DNA of 64,000 nt from NCBI RefSeq assembly GCF_002001045.1, contig NZ_MUNR01000012.1:186001-250000 (forward strand), read 5' to 3'. The number at the start of each line of letters is the position of its first letter. The first letter of the stretch is position 1. Below are positions 56,670-64,000 of the stretch, in pieces. Origin of the DNA: Rhodanobacter sp. C01 (GTDB taxonomy: Bacteria > Pseudomonadota > Gammaproteobacteria > Xanthomonadales > Rhodanobacteraceae). The notes under the pieces are model-generated. The model had not been told where the DNA came from. It ran no database searches and saw only the letters and a program-made list of their open reading frames with translations. Both the position numbers and the translations under genes were made by a program.

Positions 56670-57842
56670 ATGTCCATGTCCCTTCCGAACACTCCTGCTC
56701 CACGCCAGTCCGCCAAGCCATCGCATCGCGCGCGGCTCGTGCTCATCGTGCTTGGCATCGTGCTGGTCGCGCTCGGCGTGCTCGGCATACTCCAGCGCGT
56801 GCATGCACGTCACGAGTTGAGCAAGGACACCGACCGCAACGCGATGCCTATCGTGGCCACCCTGATACCGAAGGCTGCTCCCGAAGATCAGTCGCTGACC
56901 CTGCCCGGCACTGTCAATTCGTGGCAGGACGCCCAGATCTACGCGCGCACCACGGGCTACGTGGCCAAGTGGTACGTGGACATCGGCACCAGGGTGAAGA
57001 AGGACCAGCGCCTCGCGGATCTGGATACCCCCGATGTCGACAACGAACTCCTCCAGGGCCAGGCGCAGATGCGGACCGACGAGGCAAACGAGAAGCTGGC
57101 CAAGGTCACTGCCGATCGCTACGAAGTTCTGGTCAAGCAGGGGCTGGTGGCGCTGCAGACAGGTGATCAGTACGTGGCCCAGTTGAATGCCGACATCGCC
57201 ACGGTGGAGGCGGATCGCGCCAATGTCGCCAAGCTCGAGAACATGGAGCAGTTCAAGCACATCCTGGCGCCATTCGATGGCGTGATCACCCAGCGCAATC
57301 TGGATGTGGGCGCGCTGGTTGATGCCGGTTCGACCGGCAGCGACCTGTTCGTCATCGCCGATACCAGCAGGCTGCGTGTGTTCGTCGATGTGCCCGAAAG
57401 CTACGCCGGCAGCGTACGCATCGGCATGCCGGTGACCGTCACTCTGAGCAGCTATGGTGCCCAGCCGCTCGCCGGTACCGTTGCCCGCACTGCGGATGCA
57501 CTCGATCCGAGCACCCGCACCCTGCGCACCGAGATCGATGTGGACAACGCAGGCCAGGCGCTGGTCCCTGGCGTATATGCGAACGTCAAGCTGGCGCTTT
57601 CAACCGCCACGCACGATTTCATCGTGCCGGCCAACACGTTGCTGTTCCGCAGCGAGGGCTTGCGGATTGCACTGGTCGACGCACAGCAACGCGTTCATCT
57701 GCAGCCGGTTACCCTGGGTCGTGATTTTGGCAACACCATCGAGGTGACCAGCGGACTGGATGCCAATGCCCGCATGATCCTCAACCCGGCCGATTCGCTC
57801 TACGAAGGCGAGCAAGTCCGCTTCGCCGAAAACGGCCACTGA
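56670..57842 (+). CDS. RND efflux periplasmic adaptor (membrane-fusion protein)
   Basis: The 390-residue protein has one N-terminal membrane anchor (about 22-42), a lipoyl-like domain (LPGTVNSWQDAQIYARTTGYV), a helical hairpin (about 115-190) and beta-barrel domains (FDGVITQRNLDVGALVDAG, PVTVTLSSYGAQPL). It links the RND permease to an outer-membrane channel. The ATG at 56670 is followed by another ATG two codons later. It converges with the next gene, with 78 nt between stops. Confidence 0.93.
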   Translation: MSMSLPNTPAPRQSAKPSHRARLVLIVLGIVLVALGVLGILQRVHARHELSKDTDRNAMPIVATLIPKAAPEDQSLTLPGTVNSWQDAQIYARTTGYVAKWYVDIGTRVKKDQRLADLDTPDVDNELLQGQAQMRTDEANEKLAKVTADRYEVLVKQGLVALQTGDQYVAQLNADIATVEADRANVAKLENMEQFKHILAPFDGVITQRNLDVGALVDAGSTGSDLFVIADTSRLRVFVDVPESYAGSVRIGMPVTVTLSSYGAQPLAGTVARTADALDPSTRTLRTEIDVDNAGQALVPGVYANVKLALSTATHDFIVPANTLLFRSEGLRIALVDAQQRVHLQPVTLGRDFGNTIEVTSGLDANARMILNPADSLYEGEQVRFAENGH

Positions 57843-57920
57843 TCATCGACTCCATGGCGTTGTTGGAAGGCTTGCCCGTGATCACGTGAACGCCGGACTG
57901 ATAGCGGCGTGTTCGAAAAA

Positions 57921-58391
57921 TCAGCGGAGGGGTTCGGTGGCTGTCTGCCCGGTGCACGGGATCGGTTGCCCGTCGGAGTCGGTTGCCTGCGAGTAGCTTG
58001 AGCCGTGTGCGGTAATGACCACACCGCTGACGCATTTCTGATCCGGACCAAGCACAAAACGCTTCTGCTGCAAGGCTGCTTCCTGCTGCTGCCTGCTCAG
58101 GCGCATGGCCTGCTCTGCCCGATATTGCCGGGCCTGTTCACTCACCTGCTGGTTCGTGTTGTACCGGTCTTCCTGCTGCTGACTCAGACTTGCCGCCACT
58201 TGTGCATGGAACTGTCGGGCCTGCTCCTGTGCCTGCTGGGCATTTTGCGCTGCAGTACGCGCGAGGTCCTGCATGATTTCGTCTGCTTGGCGCTGTGCCT
58301 GATATCTGCTCAGGGCATTCCATGCAAAGCCGACCACAACCAGGCCAGCCACTGCAGCACCTATCTTCCACGACAAAGGCAACGTGTTCAC
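57921..58391 (-). CDS. Membrane-anchored glutamine-rich coiled-coil protein
   Basis: The 156-residue protein has one N-terminal membrane helix (KIGAAVAGLVVVGFAWNAL), then about 85 residues of Gln/Ala/Arg-rich sequence that reads as a coiled coil, and a C-terminal part with two cysteines (KCVSGVVITAHGSS and PIPCTGQ). I know no family. The GTG at 58391 is chosen because AGGGG lies 6 nt upstream; an ATG at 58409 would add six residues. It sits between zipA and the RND operon on the zipA strand and is probably anchored in the inner membrane with a periplasmic coiled coil. Confidence 0.65.
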   Translation of the reverse strand: MNTLPLSWKIGAAVAGLVVVGFAWNALSRYQAQRQADEIMQDLARTAAQNAQQAQEQARQFHAQVAASLSQQQEDRYNTNQQVSEQARQYRAEQAMRLSRQQQEAALQQKRFVLGPDQKCVSGVVITAHGSSYSQATDSDGQPIPCTGQTATEPLR

Positions 58392-58469
58392 ACCCCACCC
58401 CTGGATCATAAGTTTGAAGAATCTAGCGCGGCCGTGCCTTGAAATAGGTCCGGCGAAATGGTGATTGGT

Positions 58470-59489
58470 TCACCGCCCGAAGATGATTTCCTTGCCTTCG
58501 TGATCGCGGTCCCAGCCGCGCAGCTGATCGCGGATATGGGCGATGCGCTGGCGACCAAGTGCATTGCGCTCCTCGTCGAGCACGAGACCATCGAGCAACT
58601 CGGCCAGGCGCTGCGCGGTGGGCAGCATCGCGTCCCAGGCGTCAAGCGCCGGCAACGGCGCTGGCAACGTCATGAAGAAGCTCACGCCTGGCGTGCGCAA
58701 GGCATCCAGCCGACCCAGATCGAAGCTTCCGGGCTTGAGCATGTTGGCCACGCTGAAGATCGGCCCGAGCTCGCGCTTGCCGTCGACCAGGCGGTGGTAG
58801 ATGCCCATGTCGCCGAATTCAAGACCGGCCTTTTCGGCTGCCACGACAAAGTCCGGGCCGTTGAAGTGCTCACCTTCGCGCGCCACCACGAACAGCGTGA
58901 CGATGCGTTCCACCGGTAGCTGGGCCGGCCGGCGGCCGAGATCCGAGCGTGGCGGCACCTTCGCTGCAGCCGGCGTCGCAGGGACTGCCGGCGCAGTTGC
59001 GGTCGATGCGGCCTTGGCGGACGGAGGTGCCGGTTCGTCGGTGCTGGGTGCCCGCAAGGCGTCCACGATGGATGCCGCATGACCTGCCAGCGGGGGCCTG
59101 TTCGAAGCCGGCGGATTCGATGCGGCCGGTTTTGGCTGGGCTCCATGGCGTTCGCCGGAGAGCGTGGCGCCCAGTCGTTCGAGCTCCTCGCGCAAACCGA
59201 CTTCCAGCTCGCCCTGCTCCGGCTGTGACATCTCCGCATCGTGGCCGGCGTGTGCGGATCGATCGAGTGCGCTGAAAACCGGATCATCGGCCAGGCTGGG
59301 TTCGTCGCCCAGGGTCGGCTCACGGCGTTCGCCAGTGTGCTCACTCTGGACGGAACGTCGCTTGCCCTGCTCCTTCTTCGGCTGGCCGAACAGCCAGATC
59401 AGCGCCAGCACGATCAGGCCGACGATCAGCAGCGGGATGCCGACGGCGGCGTTCCAGGCAAAGGCGAGCACGGGTTGCAACGTCATCAT
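58470..59489 (-). CDS. zipA: Cell-division protein ZipA
   Basis: The 339-residue protein has an N-terminal membrane helix (about 10-34), a long charged and then Pro/Ala-rich linker (35-190) and a C-terminal FtsZ-binding domain (about 195-335) with RIVTLFVVAREGEHFNGPD and MGIYHRLVDGK. ZipA tethers FtsZ to the inner membrane. A GAGG lies before two consecutive ATG codons; the first is used. It is 7 nt behind smc. In many relatives ligA follows zipA, but here a small coiled-coil gene does. Confidence 0.9.
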   Translation of the reverse strand: MMTLQPVLAFAWNAAVGIPLLIVGLIVLALIWLFGQPKKEQGKRRSVQSEHTGERREPTLGDEPSLADDPVFSALDRSAHAGHDAEMSQPEQGELEVGLREELERLGATLSGERHGAQPKPAASNPPASNRPPLAGHAASIVDALRAPSTDEPAPPSAKAASTATAPAVPATPAAAKVPPRSDLGRRPAQLPVERIVTLFVVAREGEHFNGPDFVVAAEKAGLEFGDMGIYHRLVDGKRELGPIFSVANMLKPGSFDLGRLDALRTPGVSFFMTLPAPLPALDAWDAMLPTAQRLAELLDGLVLDEERNALGRQRIAHIRDQLRGWDRDHEGKEIIFGR

Positions 59490-59496
59490 GGGTTCC

Positions 59497-62400
59497 TCAG
59501 GCAGCTCCTGCCAGTTTAGCTGCTTCAGCCAGATCCACCTGCACCAGTCGCGACACGCCCGGCTCGCGCATGGTCACGCCGCACAGCTGGGTGGCCGCTT
59601 CCATCGTGGCCTTGTTGTGACTGATGAAGATGAACTGCACCTTTTCGCTCATCTCGCGCACCATGCTGGAGAAGCGCCCGACGTTCGCTTCGTCCAGCGG
59701 CGCATCGACCTCGTCAAGCAGGCAGAACGGCGCGGGGTTGAGGCTGAAGATCGCGAACACCAGCGAAACCGCAGTCAGCGCCTTCTCGCCGCCGGACAGC
59801 AGGGTGATGTTGGAGACACGCTTGCCGGGTGGGCGCGCCATGATCGACACGCCAGTATTGAGCAGGTCGTCGCCAGTCAGTTCGAGGTAGGCATGGCCAC
59901 CACCGAACAGGCGCGGGAACAGTTCCTGCACGCCGGCGTTGACCTTGTCGAAGGTTTCCTTGAAACGCTGGCGCGTCTCGCGATCGATCTTCTTGATCGC
60001 GCCTTCCAGCGTTTCCATCGCGCTGACCAGATCGGCCAGCTGGTTGTCCAGGTAGGTCTTGCGCTCGCTCTGCTCGGCGTGCTCCTGGATCGCGGCGAGA
60101 TTGACCGGTTCCAGCCGCACGATCTTCTGACCGATATCGGCGAGTTGCTGACGCCACTGGTTGGCGTCAATGTCCTCGGCCAGTTCGGCCAGCAGGGTTT
60201 CCAGTTCGAGGCCGGAGGCAGTGATCGCCTCGGCCAGTTGTTCGGCGCGCAGATGCAGCGCCTGCGCGGCAAGGCGCTTCTCGGACAGGCTTTCGCGCAG
60301 TGTGGCCAGGCCCTGCTCCGCCAGATGGCGTTGCTGTTCCAGCTTGCGGAAGGTGATGTCGCAGTCTTCCAGGGCGCGACGCGCTTCCACCAATTGCTTG
60401 TCGACCAGCAGGCGCTGGTCCAGATAGGTCTGGCGTTCGGATTCCAGTTCCGCGATCGGATCGGAGCCGGCGGCGAGCTGTTCGGTGATCTCGTTGCGGC
60501 GGGCCTCGATCTGGCGCAACTGGGCATCCATGCGACCCAGCGCCTGCTCCAGTGACGCCAGCGAGGAGCGCTTGGACTCCAGCGCCAGTGCCAGCGAGTG
60601 CGACTGGTCGGCGGCCTCGCGCGCATTCATGCGCGCTTCCTCGCGCGCTTCCAGCAACGCACGGCGCTCGTTTTCCAGTTCACGGCGCTGATCTTCCAGG
60701 TCGCCCATCAGGCCGACCGATTCATCCAGCCTTGCGCGTGCGTCGCGGGTCTGACCCTGCAGTTCATCGATCTGGGTGGCCAGATCGTTCAACTCGCCGG
60801 TGACTTTCTCGGCGCGGGCACGGGCGGTCTCCAGCTTGCCGCGATGGCTCTGCAACTGGCCGGCCAGCTCCGACTGGCGCCGATGTGCGGCGTACAGCTC
60901 GCGCTGGGCGTCGTCGCGGGCGCGCTCGGCCTCGAACTTGCTGGTGCGCAAGGTATCCAGACGTTCGCTGGATTCCTCCAGTTGCGCTTCCAGGGTGGCG
61001 ATCTGCTCGGCCAGCAGGCGGATCTCGCGTTCGCGCGCCAGCACGCCGACCTGACTGCCTTGTGCCCGGCGCACACGCGCCCAGCCCGGACCCAGCCATT
61101 CGCCGTTACGGGTGATTACCGACTGGTATGGAGCCAGCGCGGATAGCGAAGCTACGCGCTGGTGAGCATCACCAATGGATTCAGCGGTCAGCACATGACC
61201 GAGGATTGCCAGCGCCGCGGCCGGCCCACGCACATGCGCAGCCAGCGTGCCGGCGGTGTTGGCACCACCGTCCGCGGCATCGAGCAGCGCGACGTCGGCG
61301 TTCTCCAGCGCATGGAATTCGCCGGCCAAGGCATGCGATCCGTCGACCAATACGCTGTCGATGAATCCGCTCAACGCGGTTTCCACCGCGGTTTCCCAAC
61401 CGGCCTCGACCTGCAGCGATTCACCGAGGCGGCGCGACTTGTCCAGCCCGAGCCGACCGAGCCAACCACTGGCAGCGCTTTCTTCCTGGCCAAGCGCAGC
61501 GTGCTGCAGCGCTTCCAGCGAGGCCTGCCGACCGCGCGCGGCCTGCAATTGCTGGCGCGCCTCGTTCAGCGCCGACTGCACCTGGCGTTCCTCGTCCTGC
61601 ACTTTCTCGTGGCTGGACTTGTGCTGGTCGAGCAGGCTGCCGAGTGTTTCGACGCGTTCGCGCTGGGTATCGTGCTCGTGGTGCAGCTGTTCGCCGGCAA
61701 CGTCCAGTGCAGCCACGTCGGTCGCTTTCTGTTCCGCTTCCAGCACCTCGCGGCGCCGGGACAGGTCGATGCCCTGGCGATCCAGGTAGTTGAGTTTGGT
61801 GCGCTCCACTTCGGCCGCGCGGTTGGATTCGCCGGCGTTGCGGGTGTGGCTGTCCCAGCGCTGCTGCCAGTCGGCCAGTTTGGCCTCGGTGCTGCGCTGG
61901 GCTTCGGCGGTGTCGTCCTGCATCTGCTGCAGGGCTTCGAGCTTGGGTTCGCCCTCGGCCAACGCCATGCGCAGCGTTTCGATCTGCTCGTGATCGGTGG
62001 CAATGTGCGCTGCCAGCTCGGCATGCTCGCGCTCGGCGTCGCCGTGGGCGCGCTGCAACCGATCGGCATTCTCGCGGTTGTGCCGCACTTGCTGCTCGAC
62101 GCGGGCAATCTCGGCACCGACCTTGTAGACGTCGGCCTGCACCGCATTCAGATGTTCGCTGGCATCGGTGTGGCGCTCGCGCACGCTTTCCAGCTGCGCC
62201 TCGATCTCGCGCTGGCCAGCCAGCTGTTTCTCGATCTCGATTTCGGCAGCGGACAGACCCGCGCCTTCACCGTCGTGCTGGCTTTTCAGGCCGCGGTATT
62301 CCAGTGCACGCAACTCGGCTTCCTTGCGCGTCTGCTCTTCCTTGAGCGCTTTCCAGCGCTCGGCGGCACGCGCCTGGCGGTTGAGGTGTTCGAGCTGCTT

Positions 62401-63006
62401 GTCGACCTCGTCGCGCACATCGCGCACGCGGTCGAGGTTTTCGCGGGTGGCCTTGATGCGACTCTCGGTTTCCTTGCGGCGCTCCTTGTACTTGGAGATG
62501 CCAGCGGCCTCCTCCAGATGCGTGCGCAGCTCTTCCGGATGCGCTTCGATGATCTGGCTGATCATGCCCTGCTCGATGATCGAGTAGCTGCGCGGGCCAA
62601 GGCCTGTGCCGAGGAACAGGTCGGTGATATCGCGGCGGCGGCAGCGCGCGCCATTGAGGAAGTAGGCAGATTGGCCGTCGCGGGTGACCTGGCGCTTCAC
62701 CGAGATCTCGGCGTACTGGCCGTACTCGCCCTGGATGGAGCCGTCGGCATTGTCGAAGATCAGCTCGACCGTGGCCTGCCCCACTGGCTTGCGCGAATTG
62801 GAGCCGGAGAAGATCACGTCGGTCAGCGAGTCGCCGCGCAGGCGGCTGGCCGCGCTCTCGCCCATCACCCAGCGGATCGCGTCGATGATGTTGGATTTGC
62901 CGCAGCCGTTCGGGCCGACCACGCCGATCATGTTGCTCGGCAGATGCAGGGTGGTCGGGTCCACGAAGGACTTGAAGCCGGCGAGTTTGATCGTGCTCAG
63001 GCGCAT
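59497..63006 (-). CDS. smc: Chromosome segregation ATPase Smc
   Basis: The 1169-residue protein has Walker A GPNGCGKS at 31-38, two long coiled-coil arms around a hinge (about 505-650), the signature LLSGGEKALTAVSLVFAIF and Walker B PFCLLDEVDAPLD near the C-terminus. With kleisin partners it condenses and segregates chromosomes. Length fits the family. The upstream gap carries a promoter with a perfect dyad between its boxes, listed separately. zipA follows after 7 nt. Confidence 0.97.
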   Translation of the reverse strand: MRLSTIKLAGFKSFVDPTTLHLPSNMIGVVGPNGCGKSNIIDAIRWVMGESAASRLRGDSLTDVIFSGSNSRKPVGQATVELIFDNADGSIQGEYGQYAEISVKRQVTRDGQSAYFLNGARCRRRDITDLFLGTGLGPRSYSIIEQGMISQIIEAHPEELRTHLEEAAGISKYKERRKETESRIKATRENLDRVRDVRDEVDKQLEHLNRQARAAERWKALKEEQTRKEAELRALEYRGLKSQHDGEGAGLSAAEIEIEKQLAGQREIEAQLESVRERHTDASEHLNAVQADVYKVGAEIARVEQQVRHNRENADRLQRAHGDAEREHAELAAHIATDHEQIETLRMALAEGEPKLEALQQMQDDTAEAQRSTEAKLADWQQRWDSHTRNAGESNRAAEVERTKLNYLDRQGIDLSRRREVLEAEQKATDVAALDVAGEQLHHEHDTQRERVETLGSLLDQHKSSHEKVQDEERQVQSALNEARQQLQAARGRQASLEALQHAALGQEESAASGWLGRLGLDKSRRLGESLQVEAGWETAVETALSGFIDSVLVDGSHALAGEFHALENADVALLDAADGGANTAGTLAAHVRGPAAALAILGHVLTAESIGDAHQRVASLSALAPYQSVITRNGEWLGPGWARVRRAQGSQVGVLAREREIRLLAEQIATLEAQLEESSERLDTLRTSKFEAERARDDAQRELYAAHRRQSELAGQLQSHRGKLETARARAEKVTGELNDLATQIDELQGQTRDARARLDESVGLMGDLEDQRRELENERRALLEAREEARMNAREAADQSHSLALALESKRSSLASLEQALGRMDAQLRQIEARRNEITEQLAAGSDPIAELESERQTYLDQRLLVDKQLVEARRALEDCDITFRKLEQQRHLAEQGLATLRESLSEKRLAAQALHLRAEQLAEAITASGLELETLLAELAEDIDANQWRQQLADIGQKIVRLEPVNLAAIQEHAEQSERKTYLDNQLADLVSAMETLEGAIKKIDRETRQRFKETFDKVNAGVQELFPRLFGGGHAYLELTGDDLLNTGVSIMARPPGKRVSNITLLSGGEKALTAVSLVFAIFSLNPAPFCLLDEVDAPLDEANVGRFSSMVREMSEKVQFIFISHNKATMEAATQLCGVTMREPGVSRLVQVDLAEAAKLAGAA

Positions 63007-63092
63007 GCGGTCATCAATAAGTCAGTCAGGTAATGCCCGCTGGTCGGGCGATAGGGCACTGTGCCAAACGCGGGGCGGCGCTGCAATGCGAT

Positions 63093-63121
63093 GCAATATG
63101 AAGTTTCACTTCAACAGTGAA
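63093..63121 (-). promoter_or_regulatory. Candidate smc promoter with dyad spacer
   Basis: On the minus strand a TTCACT box (63116-63121) and a TATTGC box (63093-63098) are 17 nt apart. The spacer holds a perfect TGAAGT-TTC-ACTTCA inverted repeat (63099-63113), a likely repressor site. The smc ATG is 87 nt downstream. Confidence 0.4.
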
Positions 63122-63132
63122 TCACATCTACA

Positions 63133-63152
63133 TGTTATTTATTGTTATTTAT
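63133..63152. repeat. Tandem 10-bp repeat at the bolA stop
   Basis: TGTTATTTAT occurs twice head to tail in an AT-rich island. The bolA stop codon (TAA on the minus strand, 63145-63147) lies inside the second copy. It may be a simple-sequence relic or part of a weak terminator. Confidence 0.6.
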
Positions 63153-63411
63153 CTTGAATGGCATCGATCGACAACGCATGGATGCCGTTATCCATCAGCC
63201 CGTCGAGCGCCGCATAGACCATTCGATGCCGCTTGATCGGTAGCTGGCCGACAAACGCGGCACTGACGATCCGTACATGGAAGTGGCCCTTGCCATCCCC
63301 CGCATGGCCGGCGTGCTTGTGGCCTTCGTCCAGCACTTCCAGCTCGCTCGGCGCAAACGCGGCTTGCAGGCGTTCGCGGATCTGCTCAATGACGGGTTGC
63401 CCGTTCATCAC
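63145..63411 (-). CDS. bolA: BolA-family protein
   Basis: The 88-residue protein has the BolA fold signatures: IRERLQAAFAPSELEVLDEGHKHAGH, FHVRIVSAAFVGQLPIKRHRMVYAAL and IHALSI. BolA proteins pair with monothiol glutaredoxins in iron-sulfur trafficking and affect cell shape. The His of KRHRMVY that takes part in cluster binding is present. It is 10 nt behind the YciI-like gene. Confidence 0.92.
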   Translation of the reverse strand: MMNGQPVIEQIRERLQAAFAPSELEVLDEGHKHAGHAGDGKGHFHVRIVSAAFVGQLPIKRHRMVYAALDGLMDNGIHALSIDAIQDK

Positions 63412-63421
63412 GGTACCTGAT

Positions 63422-63721
63422 TCACGGCAGCACTTTGCGGAACGGCTTGACCACGGTCTCGCGATACACGCCAGCGGCGATATAGGGGTCCGACGCAGCC
63501 CAGCTTTCCGCCGCGGCCAGCGAGGCGAACTCGGCCACGATCAAGCTACCGCTGAAACCGGCCGGACCCGGATCTTCCGCATCTATCGCCGGAAATGGAC
63601 CAGCCAGCAGCACGCGGCCCTCGTCGTGCAGCTGCTGCAGGCGGGCCAGATGTGCGGGACGTGCGGACTTGCGTGCTTCAAGCGAATTCGCGTTGTCGGT
63701 GCCGATGATCGCGTACCACAT
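63422..63721 (-). CDS. YciI-like protein
   Basis: The 99-residue protein has the YciI features: [28 protein letters not shown] with the conserved HisAla pair, [11 protein letters not shown] and [15 protein letters not shown] with the SDPY motif. The family has a ferredoxin-like fold with a His-Asp pair; its reaction is unknown. It is 3 nt behind lysS and before bolA on the same strand. Confidence 0.9.
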   Translation of the reverse strand: MWYAIIGTDNANSLEARKSARPAHLARLQQLHDEGRVLLAGPFPAIDAEDPGPAGFSGSLIVAEFASLAAAESWAASDPYIAAGVYRETVVKPFRKVLP

Positions 63722-63724
63722 GGT

Positions 63725-64000
<276 letters not shown>

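Noticed and set aside
61162..63033. 623-codon frame antisense to smc
   Set aside because: smc explains the region fully; the antisense product is a low-complexity shadow.

Overview
The window reads as chromosomal DNA of a high-GC gammaproteobacterium, most likely order Xanthomonadales and probably family Rhodanobacteraceae (Rhodanobacter/Dyella type). The family-level placement is inference from the housekeeping gene pairs (bamB-der, guaB-guaA, smc-zipA), codon use and remembered protein similarity; no search was run. Coding density is high and genes commonly overlap by the 4-nt ATGA/GTGA arrangement. No rRNA, tRNA, CRISPR array or intact insertion sequence was seen.

Layout. 1-10.2 kb is core metabolism: end of bamB, der, a rhodanese-E1 fusion, a GNAT acetyltransferase, folD, guaB, guaA, tadA, a sirtuin and a secreted VOC protein. 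10.4-22.7 kb is a long, mostly minus-strand membrane-lipid and photo-oxidative-stress locus: two ECF sigma/anti-sigma pairs in tandem (an RskA-like pair, then an RpoE-ChrR-like pair), a photolyase, TspO (divergent), an acyl desaturase, a flavin amine-oxidase-like protein, DUF1365, a cyclopropane-fatty-acid-synthase-like methyltransferase, DUF2878, DUF1295, a second methyltransferase and a lipocalin. 23.1-27.6 kb is a LytS/LytTR two-component system followed by two FtsX/MacB-type permeases without an ATPase. 28.0-30.0 kb is a TetR regulator coupled to an Lnt-like N-acyltransferase. 30.0-31.8 kb is a small gene graveyard: a patatin-like gene broken by an in-frame amber codon, and isochorismatase and SDR fragments.

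31.9-53.1 kb is a molybdenum island: fdhD, modABC, moeA, moaA, moaC, mobA, moaD, a three-domain MoaE-MoeB-rhodanese fusion, a second moeA, a YdeP-like bis-MGD oxidoreductase, mocA- and xdhC-like maturation genes, an IorAB-type aldehyde/heterocycle oxidoreductase with a triheme cytochrome c, a sulfite-oxidase-fold protein with no cysteine, and a YedY-like Tat lipoprotein paired with a b-type cytochrome. It could import molybdate, make most of the cofactor, and supply several enzymes, at least two of them probably periplasmic. No moaB/mogA is present in the window.

53.4-57.8 kb is an RND permease plus membrane-fusion protein. 57.9-64 kb returns to core genes: a small coiled-coil membrane protein, zipA, smc, bolA, a YciI-like protein and the end of lysS.

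The two most interesting units are the sigma-controlled lipid-modification locus and the MoaE-MoeB-rhodanese fusion. Coordinates, motifs and overlaps are read directly; functions come from family knowledge; pathway assignments for the lipid locus are inference.
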